Shown piece by piece: positions 51,771 through 60,696 of a stretch of DNA of 64,000 bases. The notes beneath the pieces are model-generated. The model did no database searches and was not told where the DNA came from. It worked only from the letters and a program-made list of their open reading frames with translations. Positions within the stretch are counted from its first letter, which is position 1; each line of letters begins with the position of its first letter. The stretch lies in contig JACKQF010000002.1 in NCBI GenBank assembly GCA_024232965.1, positions 124,001 through 188,000 on the forward strand, written 5' to 3'. The position numbers and the translations under genes are program-made. This stretch comes from Verrucomicrobiaceae bacterium. GTDB lineage: Bacteria > Verrucomicrobiota > Verrucomicrobiia > Verrucomicrobiales > Verrucomicrobiaceae.

Positions 51771-53020
51771 CAGAATTTTCATCCATCGGTCAAAAATTGG
51801 GGGGCCCCAGTGGCATCCAGGAACTGATGGAAGATCTCGGCCAAGCGCTGAGCAGTGATCCAGCGATGCGCATGCTCGGCGGTGGCAATCCTGCCGCCAT
51901 TCCAGAGGTGCAATCCCTTTGGCGGGACCGCTGGGCCGAGCTAGGCGCGGATCCAGCGCAACTGGATCGCACCCTGCTGAACTACGATCCACCCGGCGGT
52001 AGCCCGGCTTTTCGCGAAGCCATGGCCGACTTCCTTCGGCGCACCTGCGGTTGGGAGTGTGCGGCCAAAAACATCGTCGTCCTGCCTGGAGGACAGACCG
52101 CGTTTTTCTACCTGTTTACCCTGCTGGCTGGGCAGGACGGCAAACGCAAAATAGTCTTCCCGATCACGCCAGAGTACATCGGCTACGCCAATCAAGGTCT
52201 GCACCCAGCCGCCTTCCATGCCTGCAAGCCGCTGATCGAAACGCGTGAAAACAACGAGTTCAAATACCGCATCGACTTTGATCAATTAGATCTCGGGAAT
52301 GACACCGCCGCCGTCTGCCTGTCCTGCCCAACGAACCCGACAGGCAACGTCATCAGCCACGACGAAGTGATGCAGTTGCGCAGCATGACCCGTGAACGCG
52401 GCATCCCGTTGATCCTCGATCAGGCCTATGGAATGCCCTTCCCCGGTGCCATCTATGTCGATTGGCAACCGCTGTGGGATGAGGACATGATCGTCTCCAT
52501 CAGCCTCTCAAAACTGGGCCTGCCTGGAGTGCGCACCTCCGTCATCGTCGCCCACGAAAAGATCGCCACCGCACTAGCCAACATGAACGCCGTCATGGCC
52601 CTGGCGAATGGCAATATCGGCCAGGCGATGTTGCGCCCGCTGCTTGCAGGGGATGTCTTGCCAAAGCTAGCGCGCGAGGTCATCCAGCCATTCTACCGCC
52701 AGCGCGCAGCCTTTGCCGCAGGCCTGCTCCACGACCTTCTTGGTGGCAAGGTCAGCTATGGGCTGCATGTGCAAGACGGTGCCTTCTTCCTCTGGCTGTG
52801 GCTCAAGGATCTGCCAATCACCAGCGCAGAGCTCTACCAGCGGCTGAAGCAACGCAAGGTGCTAGTTGTTCCTGGGCATTACTTCTTCTTTGGTCTCGAT
52901 GAACCCTGGGCGCATCGCGATCAATGCCTGCGCATCACTTTTTCCCAAAGCCCCGAAATCGTCCGCGAGGGACTGGAGATCATCGCGGACGAAGTCATCG
53001 CACTCACTCATGGCAAATGA
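51767..53020 (+). CDS. avtA: Valine-pyruvate aminotransferase
   Basis: 417 residues from the ATG at 51767 (MTEFSSIGQKLGGPSGIQE). It is a fold-type I PLP enzyme: LNYDPPGGSPAFREAMADFL, NPTGNVISHDEV, ILDQAYGMPFPGA, and the Schiff-base Lys in SISLSKLGLPGVRTSV. This N-terminus and length match AvtA, which interconverts valine and pyruvate with alanine. An AAAGGG ribosome binding site precedes it. It ends overlapping the start of the methyltransferase. Confidence 0.9.
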   Translation: MTEFSSIGQKLGGPSGIQELMEDLGQALSSDPAMRMLGGGNPAAIPEVQSLWRDRWAELGADPAQLDRTLLNYDPPGGSPAFREAMADFLRRTCGWECAAKNIVVLPGGQTAFFYLFTLLAGQDGKRKIVFPITPEYIGYANQGLHPAAFHACKPLIETRENNEFKYRIDFDQLDLGNDTAAVCLSCPTNPTGNVISHDEVMQLRSMTRERGIPLILDQAYGMPFPGAIYVDWQPLWDEDMIVSISLSKLGLPGVRTSVIVAHEKIATALANMNAVMALANGNIGQAMLRPLLAGDVLPKLAREVIQPFYRQRAAFAAGLLHDLLGGKVSYGLHVQDGAFFLWLWLKDLPITSAELYQRLKQRKVLVVPGHYFFFGLDEPWAHRDQCLRITFSQSPEIVREGLEIIADEVIALTHGK

Positions 53021-53982
53021 TGGAGCGCTTTAGCGACTTCATGGCGCGGGCGCTCTACGATCCAGAGCGCGGCTACTACACCCGGCGCATCCGCGATGTC
53101 GGCGGCAATCGAGGAGACTTTGCCACCAGTGCGACTCTCTCGGATCGTCTGGGGCAGGCAATCGCCGCGTGGCTACGCGCTGAAAAGGGTGCCACCAACA
53201 TCATCGAGATCGGTGCTGGCAATGGTGCCCTCATGCAGCAGGTCCAGCGCAATCTCGGATGGTGGCGGCGACTGAAGTGGCACTTTCACATCGTCGAAAA
53301 ATCCCCCGTTCTCCAGGACCTTCAAAAGCAACGCCTGGGCGGAAAAGTCACTTGGTGGCAGAGCGTTGAAGAGGCCCTGGATGCGTGCAACGGCAAGGCT
53401 TTGATCTACAGCAACGAACTGATCGATGCCTTCCCGTGCACCATCGCCGTGTGGGACGCCACCGCAAGGATCTGGCAAGAATCGTGGATCGATGAAGGCC
53501 GCGAAGTGCTGCGCCCGCTGGAAATGTCCGAGGCCCAGATCGCCTCCTTTTCAGCACTGCGAGACTGGCCCACGCCACCCCAAGATGGCCAGCGAATCGA
53601 GCTACACGCCATGGCCCGCGATTGGCTAAAAGCCTGGGCACTGCATTGGAAGAGCGGCTCCATCTTGACCATCGACTATGGTGACACCTTCCCCGCGCTC
53701 TACCATCGCCGCAAGACCGGCACCCTGCGCGCCTACCTCCTGCACCAGCGACTAACTGGGGCTGAAGTGTGGCAAAATGTGGGTCGCCAGGACATCACCG
53801 CAGACGTGAACTTCACCGACCTGCGTGCTTGGTCTTCGTCGCTCGGATGGGCTGAAAAATCCTACACCAGCCAGCGGGAATTCCTCCAGCAATGGGCACC
53901 GCACCACCGCGCCGATCCCCAACTCGCCATGCCAGGCGGTGCCGACGATGCCTTCCAGTGTTTGATCGCACAAAAATCTTAG
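53020..53982 (+). CDS. SAM-dependent methyltransferase, MidA/NDUFAF7 family
   Basis: About 320 residues from the ATG at 53020 (MERFSDFMARALYDPERGYY); an ATG one codon earlier overlaps the avtA stop. Family motifs are MARALYDPERGYY, IIEIGAGNGALMQQV (SAM loop), YSNELIDAFP and ILTIDYGD. Mitochondrial relatives methylate an arginine of complex I subunit NDUFS2. The bacterial role is presumed similar but unproven. Third gene of the DUF2452-avtA operon. A GC-rich hairpin follows. Confidence 0.88.
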   Translation: MERFSDFMARALYDPERGYYTRRIRDVGGNRGDFATSATLSDRLGQAIAAWLRAEKGATNIIEIGAGNGALMQQVQRNLGWWRRLKWHFHIVEKSPVLQDLQKQRLGGKVTWWQSVEEALDACNGKALIYSNELIDAFPCTIAVWDATARIWQESWIDEGREVLRPLEMSEAQIASFSALRDWPTPPQDGQRIELHAMARDWLKAWALHWKSGSILTIDYGDTFPALYHRRKTGTLRAYLLHQRLTGAEVWQNVGRQDITADVNFTDLRAWSSSLGWAEKSYTSQREFLQQWAPHHRADPQLAMPGGADDAFQCLIAQKS

Positions 53983-53992
53983 CGCCCTGACT

Positions 53993-54042
53993 CCCGCCTC
54001 TGGGCGGTTGGAGCGCAAAAGCGACCACTGAGAGGAGGCGGG
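53993..54042 (+). terminator. GC-rich hairpin after the methyltransferase
   Basis: CCCGCCTC (53993-54000) pairs with GAGGCGGG (54035-54042), a perfect 8-bp stem with a long interior that can form smaller hairpins. It lies 10 nt past the stop codon. The lack of a T tract means it may be a 3'-end stabiliser rather than a terminator. Confidence 0.4.
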
Positions 54043-54203
54043 TCACAAATCCATAGCCCCAGGCTGAGATAGATGGCGATTTCCACAAGCATCGCACAGT
54101 CGATGCCAAGTGACGCCCCAGGAGATGCCTCGCTCAATCGTTTCAGCTAATGGAGGGACCAGCAGGTTTCCCCGTCCCATCAACCACCCACCTTTGTGCC
54201 ACC

Positions 54204-55508
54204 ATGCCGTCAACCCCTCCACAGAGTCCTCAACGCCACTCCTTGGTGCCAGACAAACGATTGCTCGAAGGGCGGAATTCTGGAGGCAGGGATGACGGCA
54301 TCGAGTTGCCGCCACATCTGCTCGGATTCCAGCACCACACCGTCATTGGCTATGAAGGACTGAAGCGTTTGGCACTGATGGTCACGCCCGAAGGCGATGG
54401 AAGCTTTCGCGATCAAGCGTGGGAAGCCATCTCTACCCTGCGCGCCATTCTATTGCAGCAAGACGAACCGATGACGGTGACGATGCAGACGGTGTTCATT
54501 GACGAAATCGCGCACGTCCCCATCGCACGACAAGTTTTTGAGGCCTATTACGGCGAAAACATGCCGCTCACACTGTTCGTCGTGCAACCGCCGTGCGACG
54601 GACGCGGACTAGCCATCGAGGCCTGGGCGATCAGCACCAAAACAGCCGATGTTTGTTTCGTCGGCTCGCATGTGGTCACAGTGGCACACAACGACATGCG
54701 CTGGGTCTATGCCTCAGCAGGCGAGCTGGATCTAGGGCATGCAACGGCCTATGAGCAATCGGCGCAGGCCTTTGAAAATCTGCGCTCGGTGCTGGCAGGT
54801 GCAGGCACCTCGTTCAAGGACGTGCTGCGCGTCTGGCTCTACCAAGGCAGCATCACAGGACTAGAGGGCAGCACGGAGCGGTATCGCGAATTGAACCGCG
54901 CCCGCACGGACTTCTTCGCGCGCCACCTCGACAACGCAAAGACTCGCGCCGCGCACAACGGCCGTGTGGTCTATCCGGCCAGCACCGGCATCGGCACGCT
55001 GGGTGAAGGCCTCATGACAACCTGCATGACCCTGCAGACAGATCGCGCGGATGTGGACGCGATCTCTCTTGAAAATCCGCTGCAAACATCCGCCTTTAGC
55101 TATCCGAAGGTCTATTCGGAAAAGAGCCCCAAGTTCTCCCGCGCTATGGCACTGCGCGCGGGCGACCACGTCACCACCTGGGTGTCTGGAACGGCAAGCA
55201 TCGTGGATTCGGAAACGGTACACATCGGCGATGTGCGCAAGCAGGCCGAACAGACGCTGACAAACATCGAGAAACTTATCGCTGCCGACAACTTCGCACG
55301 GTCGGGCTGGGCGGATGCCGGCGCTACCCTGGCAGATCTGGCCAAGGTCCGCGTCTATGTGAAGCACGCCGCAGACTACGCCGTCTGCCGCGAGGTGTGC
55401 GAGGAGCGCCTCGGCCGCATCCCAGCGATTTATGCGCAGGCGGATGTCTGCCGCCCAGACCTGCTGATCGAGATCGAAGGGGTGGCCTTTTCACCACTGA
55501 GGAAGTGA
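54204..55508 (+). CDS. RidA-like / chorismatase (FkbO-Hyg5)-like protein
   Basis: About 434 residues from the ATG at 54204 (MPSTPPQSPQRHSLVPDK); the upstream extension is unlikely. Residues about 90-185 look like a RidA/YjgF fold (TMQTVFIDEIAHVP, ENMPLTLFVVQPPCDGRGL). Residues about 190-434 follow the chorismatase pattern: YPASTGIGTLGE, SGTASIVDSETVHIGDVRKQ, LADLAKVRVYVKHAAD and the final LLIEIEGVAF, which has the Glu equivalent to the chorismatase catalytic residue. Chorismatases hydrolyse chorismate to dihydroxycyclohexadienoate or hydroxybenzoate. Activity here is unproven. It ends 7 nt before the DUF1549 gene, so it heads that transcript. Confidence 0.7.
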   Translation: MPSTPPQSPQRHSLVPDKRLLEGRNSGGRDDGIELPPHLLGFQHHTVIGYEGLKRLALMVTPEGDGSFRDQAWEAISTLRAILLQQDEPMTVTMQTVFIDEIAHVPIARQVFEAYYGENMPLTLFVVQPPCDGRGLAIEAWAISTKTADVCFVGSHVVTVAHNDMRWVYASAGELDLGHATAYEQSAQAFENLRSVLAGAGTSFKDVLRVWLYQGSITGLEGSTERYRELNRARTDFFARHLDNAKTRAAHNGRVVYPASTGIGTLGEGLMTTCMTLQTDRADVDAISLENPLQTSAFSYPKVYSEKSPKFSRAMALRAGDHVTTWVSGTASIVDSETVHIGDVRKQAEQTLTNIEKLIAADNFARSGWADAGATLADLAKVRVYVKHAADYAVCREVCEERLGRIPAIYAQADVCRPDLLIEIEGVAFSPLRK

Positions 55509-55515
55509 TCAATTT

Positions 55516-57111
55516 ATGAATGCCCGCCTCCTCAGCCTCTTTTGCTTCAGTGCTCTAGTTCCACCGCAGCAAGCCGCAGAACCCAAGCAACCCAATCCAC
55601 TCTATGAGGCGGGACCGATGGTGATGCGCACCGATGCAGATGCTACCGCCAGCGACAAGATCGACGAACTGGTGATGAAGCGCCTGCAAGCCATCGACCT
55701 CAAGCCTGCGAATCTTTGCTCCGACGCGGTGTTTCTGCGCCGCGCCTATCTCGTCGTCATCGGCACACTGCCGACTGAGGAAGAAGCGCGGGAGTTTCTC
55801 GCCTCCAAAGAATCCGACCGACGCGAACAGCTCATTGAGGACCTGATGGAGCGCGATGAGTTCTACGACTTCTGGACGATGAAGTGGTGCGACATTCTGC
55901 GCGTGAAGGCGGAGTTTCCCATCAAGCTGTGGCCGAATGCAGCGCAGGCCTATCACCGCTGGATCTATTCCAGTGTGCGCGGCAACAAACCACTGCACCA
56001 ACTGGCACGGCAACTACTGGTGGCAAACGGCAGCAACTTCCGCGAGGGCGAAGTCAATTTCTACCGCGCCATGCAAGACCGCACCCCGAAAGGCATCGCC
56101 GCAACGGTGGCGCTGACCTTCATGGGCGAGCGCGCAGAGAAGTGGCCGGAGAAAAAACTGGAGGCAATGTCGGGTTTCTTTTCGCAGATCGCGTTCAAGA
56201 CCACCGCAGAGTGGAAGGAGGAGATTGTCTTTTTCAATCCCGATGCGGATAAAGACGGACTGTCGAAAAAGACGATCTTCCCAGATGGCACGCCGGTGCG
56301 GATCGAGATGGGTAAAGAAGATCCCCGCATGCGCTTTGCCGACTGGCTGCTGCGGCCGGAGAATCCATGGTTCAGCCGCAGCATGGCCAACCGCATCTGG
56401 TCGTGGCTGATGGGGCGCGGTATCGTGGAGGAACCGGATGACATGCGCGCGGACAATCCGCCGTCCAACCCAGAGCTACTGGCGTTTTTGGAGAAGGAAT
56501 TCGCCACCTCGCGCTGCGACATGAAGCACCTTTTCCGCATCATCCTCAATTCGCAGACCTTCCAATTGTCCAGCCTCCCGGCGCAGAAGTGGCCAGAGGC
56601 GGCGGTAAACTTTGCTCACTATCCGCTGCGGCGCATGGAGGCGGAGGTACTGATCGATGCGCTGAACCAGCTCACCGACACGGAGGAAAGTTATAGCAGC
56701 CCCATTCCTGAGCCCTTCACCTTCATCCCCGAGGATGTGCGCGCAATCGCGCTGGCCGATGGCAGCATCACCAGTTCGTTTTTGGAATTGTTTGGGCGGC
56801 CGCCTCGCGATACCGGCTATGAATCGGAGCGCAGCCGCAGCACCAGCGCAGCACAGCGCCTGCATTTGCTAAACTCCAGCCACGTGCATGAGAAAGTCGC
56901 CGCATGCCCATTGGTCACCGGAGCTGGCAATGCCCAGCCCGCCCAATTGGCGGAAAAAATCTATCACGCGGTCCTCTCGCGCCCACCGACTCGCGCGGAG
57001 TTGTTTGCCATCGAATCGCACGCCTCCGAGACCTATGCGCGGCCACAGGAGTTGGCGGAAGACCTCGTTTGGGCACTGATCAACGAGCCCGAGTTTGTTT
57101 ACATCCACTGA
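55516..57111 (+). CDS. DUF1549/DUF1553 domain protein without cytochrome domain
   Basis: 531 residues, weak signal peptide (MNARLLSLFCFSALVPPQQAA). The DUF1549 part contains SDAVFLRRAYLVVIGTLPTE, FYDFWTMKWCDILRVKAEF and HRWIYSSVRGNKPLHQLARQ. The DUF1553 part contains NPWFSRSMANRIWSWLMGRG, IVEEPDDMRADNPPSNPELL and ELFGRPPRDTGYESER. Many relatives carry an N-terminal PSCyt1 heme domain; here no CxxCH exists, and the protein is correspondingly short. It works with the DUF1501 protein encoded next. Function unknown; the family is hallmark Planctomycetes/Verrucomicrobia. Confidence 0.9.
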   Translation: MNARLLSLFCFSALVPPQQAAEPKQPNPLYEAGPMVMRTDADATASDKIDELVMKRLQAIDLKPANLCSDAVFLRRAYLVVIGTLPTEEEAREFLASKESDRREQLIEDLMERDEFYDFWTMKWCDILRVKAEFPIKLWPNAAQAYHRWIYSSVRGNKPLHQLARQLLVANGSNFREGEVNFYRAMQDRTPKGIAATVALTFMGERAEKWPEKKLEAMSGFFSQIAFKTTAEWKEEIVFFNPDADKDGLSKKTIFPDGTPVRIEMGKEDPRMRFADWLLRPENPWFSRSMANRIWSWLMGRGIVEEPDDMRADNPPSNPELLAFLEKEFATSRCDMKHLFRIILNSQTFQLSSLPAQKWPEAAVNFAHYPLRRMEAEVLIDALNQLTDTEESYSSPIPEPFTFIPEDVRAIALADGSITSSFLELFGRPPRDTGYESERSRSTSAAQRLHLLNSSHVHEKVAACPLVTGAGNAQPAQLAEKIYHAVLSRPPTRAELFAIESHASETYARPQELAEDLVWALINEPEFVYIH

Positions 57112-57140
57112 ACCACCCCCCTCATCCGGAGGACGCCCCC

Positions 57141-58526
57141 ATGACTACCCTGACCTCAAATCTCTCCCGCGTTCAGCGCCGCCAACTCGATGCCTTGACC
57201 CGCAGCATGGCCGGAGTGCCGCTCTCCCGCCGCGAGGCCATGCGACGCTGCGTCTATGGTTCCGCAGGCCTCTTGCTGCTGGAGCCGCTGCTGGTTCGCG
57301 CGCAAGATGCTGCGCCCGCAGGCAAGGCAAAGTCCGTCATCCAGGTCTGGCTATGGGGCGGCCCATGCCACATCGATACCTTTGATCCCAAGCCCGAGGC
57401 GGGGAAAGACTACTGCGGCACGCTGGACAAACCGATCAGCACCAACGTCGATGGCGTACAGATTGGCCAGTTGCTACCTGAGTTGGCAAAGATCGCGGAT
57501 AAATACTCGCTGATTCGAAGCATGACGCATGGAAACAACGGCCACGAAACCGCCGCGTATCTAGTGCAAACGGGCCGCACCTCTGAGCGCGATGTGTTTC
57601 CGGGCCTTGGCGCAGTGACCTCGTTTTTCAAGGGCTACGATCACGGTTACAAAGGTCTCATCCCGCCCTACATCGTGCTGACTGAACCGCAGGGGCGTTT
57701 TTCTGAGGCGGGCTTCCTCGGTCCGCGTTACAAGCCCTTCGCCACTGGTGGCGATCCCGCTGCGAGTGTCTTCGAAGTGGAGGGCATCATCGCGCCCGGG
57801 ATTAGTGAAGCCCACCAGCAAGAGCGCCGCAGCTTTTTACACAGCTTGAACACGCTCGGTGGCGCACTGCCGGGGGATGCGACCCTGCGCACCGTCGCGG
57901 ATTCGGAAGAGATGGCGTATGAAATGATCCTCGGCGATGCGGGCAAGGTCTTCGATCTCTCCATGGAAAACGAGAGTGTGCGCGACCGCTATGGCCGCAA
58001 CACCTTCGGACAGTCCTGCTTGGTCGCGCGTCGGCTCGTGGAAAAAGGAGTGCCTTATATCACCATCAACTACAAAGGCTGGGACACACATAAGCAGCAC
58101 TTCCAGGCGATGAATCGGAAGCTACCAGAGCTGGACCAGGGGCTGTCTGCCCTGCTCAATGACCTCGCTGACCACGGTCTGCTAGACACCACCGTTGTGT
58201 GGTGCTCGGGAGAATTCGGACGCATGCCAAAGATCGCCACCGAGTCACCCTGGAACGGCGGACGCCATCACCACGGCAAGGTGTTTTCCGCACTCGTCGC
58301 TGGTGGCGGATTCAAAGGTGGCCATGTCGTGGGTGCCTCCGATGCCAAGGGCGAGGAAGTCAAGGATCGCCCCGTCTATCCCGCCGACCTCATCGGCAGC
58401 ATCTACCAGCAACTCGGCATCACCGCCGACTCCCCCCTGCCACATCCGATGGGCACGCCGACGTTTGTCGTGCCAGGCAAAGATGAAAAAGTGCCGATGG
58501 CAGGCCTGCTCACAGAACTTGTTTGA
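57141..58526 (+). CDS. DUF1501 domain protein (Tat-exported)
   Basis: 461 residues from the ATG at 57141, preceded by a strong GGAGG 8 nt upstream. The N-terminal LSRREAMRRCVYGSAGLLLL is a Tat-like signal. Then IQVWLWGGPCHIDTFDPKPE, the MTHGNNGHETAAYL motif, YGRNTFGQSCLVARRLVEKG, GWDTHKQHF and VVWCSGEFGRMPK: the DUF1501 sulfatase/alkaline-phosphatase-like fold. It always pairs with DUF1549/1553 proteins. Substrate unknown. Confidence 0.92.
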   Translation: MTTLTSNLSRVQRRQLDALTRSMAGVPLSRREAMRRCVYGSAGLLLLEPLLVRAQDAAPAGKAKSVIQVWLWGGPCHIDTFDPKPEAGKDYCGTLDKPISTNVDGVQIGQLLPELAKIADKYSLIRSMTHGNNGHETAAYLVQTGRTSERDVFPGLGAVTSFFKGYDHGYKGLIPPYIVLTEPQGRFSEAGFLGPRYKPFATGGDPAASVFEVEGIIAPGISEAHQQERRSFLHSLNTLGGALPGDATLRTVADSEEMAYEMILGDAGKVFDLSMENESVRDRYGRNTFGQSCLVARRLVEKGVPYITINYKGWDTHKQHFQAMNRKLPELDQGLSALLNDLADHGLLDTTVVWCSGEFGRMPKIATESPWNGGRHHHGKVFSALVAGGGFKGGHVVGASDAKGEEVKDRPVYPADLIGSIYQQLGITADSPLPHPMGTPTFVVPGKDEKVPMAGLLTELV

Positions 58527-58535
58527 GACATCATC

Positions 58536-60509
58536 ATGACCGCCCATCGACTGCTCCTCTTCCTCAGCTTCGCGCTCACGAGTCACGCGCTGGCCGTCCC
58601 GCATGTCGGCTATGTGTATCCGGCCGGCGGACAGCAGGACACCAGTTTTGAGGTCATTATCGGCGGACAAGGTCTCGTCGATCCAGAGAGTGTGCTGTTT
58701 TCCGGCGAAGGGGTGCAGGCGCAAATCCTAGAGCACATCAAACCGCTCGGTGCTATCCAGGCGAGTGACATGCGTGACAAACTGCGCGATATGCAGACGA
58801 AGCTGACCGCCCTCCGCGCTGCGCCCGATTTCAAACCGACCGATGAACTTCCCGCCATCCGCAAGGTGATGCGCGAAGCCGAGGTCACGGAGCGCAATCT
58901 GCTGCAACTGGCCGACTACGACCGCCGTCGCAACGACCCGAAACAGCAACAAAACACCCAAATCGGCGAACTCGTTCGAGTGAAGGTCACCATCGCTGAA
59001 GGCGCAGAACCAGGCCTGCGCTACTGCCGCCTGAGCACTGCCAACGGTCTCAGCAATCCGCTGCGATTCGTCGTCGGTCAGCACCTGGAGATTCGCGAAA
59101 TCGAGGAGCCGCCGTCGTTTGACTTCGATCACTACACTGCAGGCAAAGCCTACAAACATCGGTCGCGCAAAGACATCCCAGTCACGCCCGTGCCATCGAT
59201 GCCCGTGACCATCAACGGCCGCATCCTGCCAGGGGAGTTGGATGAATTTTCCATCCAAGCCAAAAAGGATGATCAACTCGTCTTGGCCGTGCAGGCGCGC
59301 AATATCACGCCTTATCTGGCCGATGCCGTGCCCGGTTGGTTCCAGGCGGTTGTCTCGATGACCAATGCCGCAGGCGATGAGGTAGCGTATGCCGATGACT
59401 ATCACTTCGATCCCGATCCGGTGCTGTTCTATAAAATCCCCGCCGATGGCGAATACCGCATCAAGGTGAACGACTCCATCTACCGCGGTCGCGAGGACTT
59501 TGTGTATCGCATCACCATCGGGCAATTGCCGTTTTTGACAGGCATCACACCACTCGGCGCGCAGGCTGGCTCCACCACGGACATCAGCTTCATGGGCGGC
59601 AATCTCGGTGCCGAGGCCAAACGGCGCTACACCGCGCCCGATCAGCCAGGAAATGTATCGCTCTTTGCTACCGTCGGACCGTGGCGATCGAATTTGATTC
59701 CTTTTCAAATCGACAGCGTTCACGAACAACCGGAGCGCGAACCGAATGATCGTCCAGGCGCCGCAAATGTCCTTGATCCGCCGATGGTCGTCAATGGACG
59801 CATCGAGAAACAGGGCGACGCCGATTACTACCGACTCAAAGGCCGCGGCAATCAGCCGTTTGTGTTCGAAGTCTTCGCGCGACGTCTTGGATCGCCGATG
59901 GATGCGAACCTGACGGTGCTGGACATCGATGGCAATCAGATCGGCTACAACGACGACTATGAAGACCACGCCGCTGGCTTGACGACGCATCATGCCGACT
60001 CCCGATTGAGCATCAAACTGCCCCCGTCTGGCGAATGTTTTGTGCGCGTGGCGGACACGCAAAACCAGTATGGCGCGGGTCACGCGTATCGGCTCAAGGT
60101 CACCCAGGCACGGCCCAGCTTCGCACTCCGCGTCACGCCCTCATCGCTCAACGCCCCCGCGGGAGGCAGCGCCCGCCTCACCGTGCACGCCTTGCGCGCC
60201 GACGGCTTCGATGCCGCCATCTCTTTGAGTGTGAAAGGCCCGGAAGGTTTCGAATTGAAAGGGGCCACCATTCCCGCTGGAGAGGACAAGGCCGAAATCT
60301 CCCTGAGCGTGCCCTCCAGCCCGCTAGAAAAGCCCGTAGAGATTCACATCCAAGGCAGCGGCCAGATGCCAGACCAAGACCCCGTCACCGCCGAAGCGAA
60401 ACCTGCGGAAGACATGATGCAGGCCTTCATCTACCGCCACCTCGTGCCCGTGGACGCACTGCTCGTCGATGTGCGAGCCCCCGCACCCCCAAAGCAAACC
60501 GCAAAATAG
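58536..60509 (+). CDS. PPC (pre-peptidase C-terminal) domain protein
   Basis: 657 residues, Sec signal (MTAHRLLLFLSFALTSHAL). Early IPT/TIG-like strand HVGYVYPAGGQQDTSFEV, then two PPC-type beta domains: one around ILPGELDEFSIQAKKDDQLV and one around EREPNDRPGAANVLDPPMVV. The calcium-binding-like acidic loops are DYHFDPDP and YNDDYEDHAAG. A further Ig-like beta domain ends the chain. Third gene of the DUF1549-DUF1501 cassette, 9 nt after the DUF1501 stop. PPC domains are thought to bind polymers or assist secretion. Confidence 0.88.
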   Translation: MTAHRLLLFLSFALTSHALAVPHVGYVYPAGGQQDTSFEVIIGGQGLVDPESVLFSGEGVQAQILEHIKPLGAIQASDMRDKLRDMQTKLTALRAAPDFKPTDELPAIRKVMREAEVTERNLLQLADYDRRRNDPKQQQNTQIGELVRVKVTIAEGAEPGLRYCRLSTANGLSNPLRFVVGQHLEIREIEEPPSFDFDHYTAGKAYKHRSRKDIPVTPVPSMPVTINGRILPGELDEFSIQAKKDDQLVLAVQARNITPYLADAVPGWFQAVVSMTNAAGDEVAYADDYHFDPDPVLFYKIPADGEYRIKVNDSIYRGREDFVYRITIGQLPFLTGITPLGAQAGSTTDISFMGGNLGAEAKRRYTAPDQPGNVSLFATVGPWRSNLIPFQIDSVHEQPEREPNDRPGAANVLDPPMVVNGRIEKQGDADYYRLKGRGNQPFVFEVFARRLGSPMDANLTVLDIDGNQIGYNDDYEDHAAGLTTHHADSRLSIKLPPSGECFVRVADTQNQYGAGHAYRLKVTQARPSFALRVTPSSLNAPAGGSARLTVHALRADGFDAAISLSVKGPEGFELKGATIPAGEDKAEISLSVPSSPLEKPVEIHIQGSGQMPDQDPVTAEAKPAEDMMQAFIYRHLVPVDALLVDVRAPAPPKQTAK

Positions 60510-60696
60510 GCGCCCCATAGCGCCAAGCTTCTAGAGTGCGCGAAACTCTGCTTCCGCTTTGGCAAAGCCAGCTCGCTGGCGTCGCGCGCCACCACCCCAG
60601 AGCTCACGCCCAACCACACGAAGCCCCCCTTCCCCGCGATCCACGCCGAGCCAAAAATCGTCTTGGCACCGCATCCGCCCGCAGCTAAGGACTCGC

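Noticed and set aside
54043..54315. 90-codon minus-strand frame upstream of the chorismatase-like gene.
   Set aside because: Overlaps the start of the better supported plus-strand gene and lacks protein-like composition.
58728..60083. 451-codon minus-strand frame opposite the PPC-domain gene.
   Set aside because: No domain and no upstream signals; the plus-strand gene is continuous with its operon.
60510..60696. N-terminal 46-codon extension of the MBOAT protein from an ATG at 60559.
   Set aside because: The extra residues are Pro/Ser/Arg-rich and unlike the family; the GTG at 60697 gives the normal LFNSYAF start.
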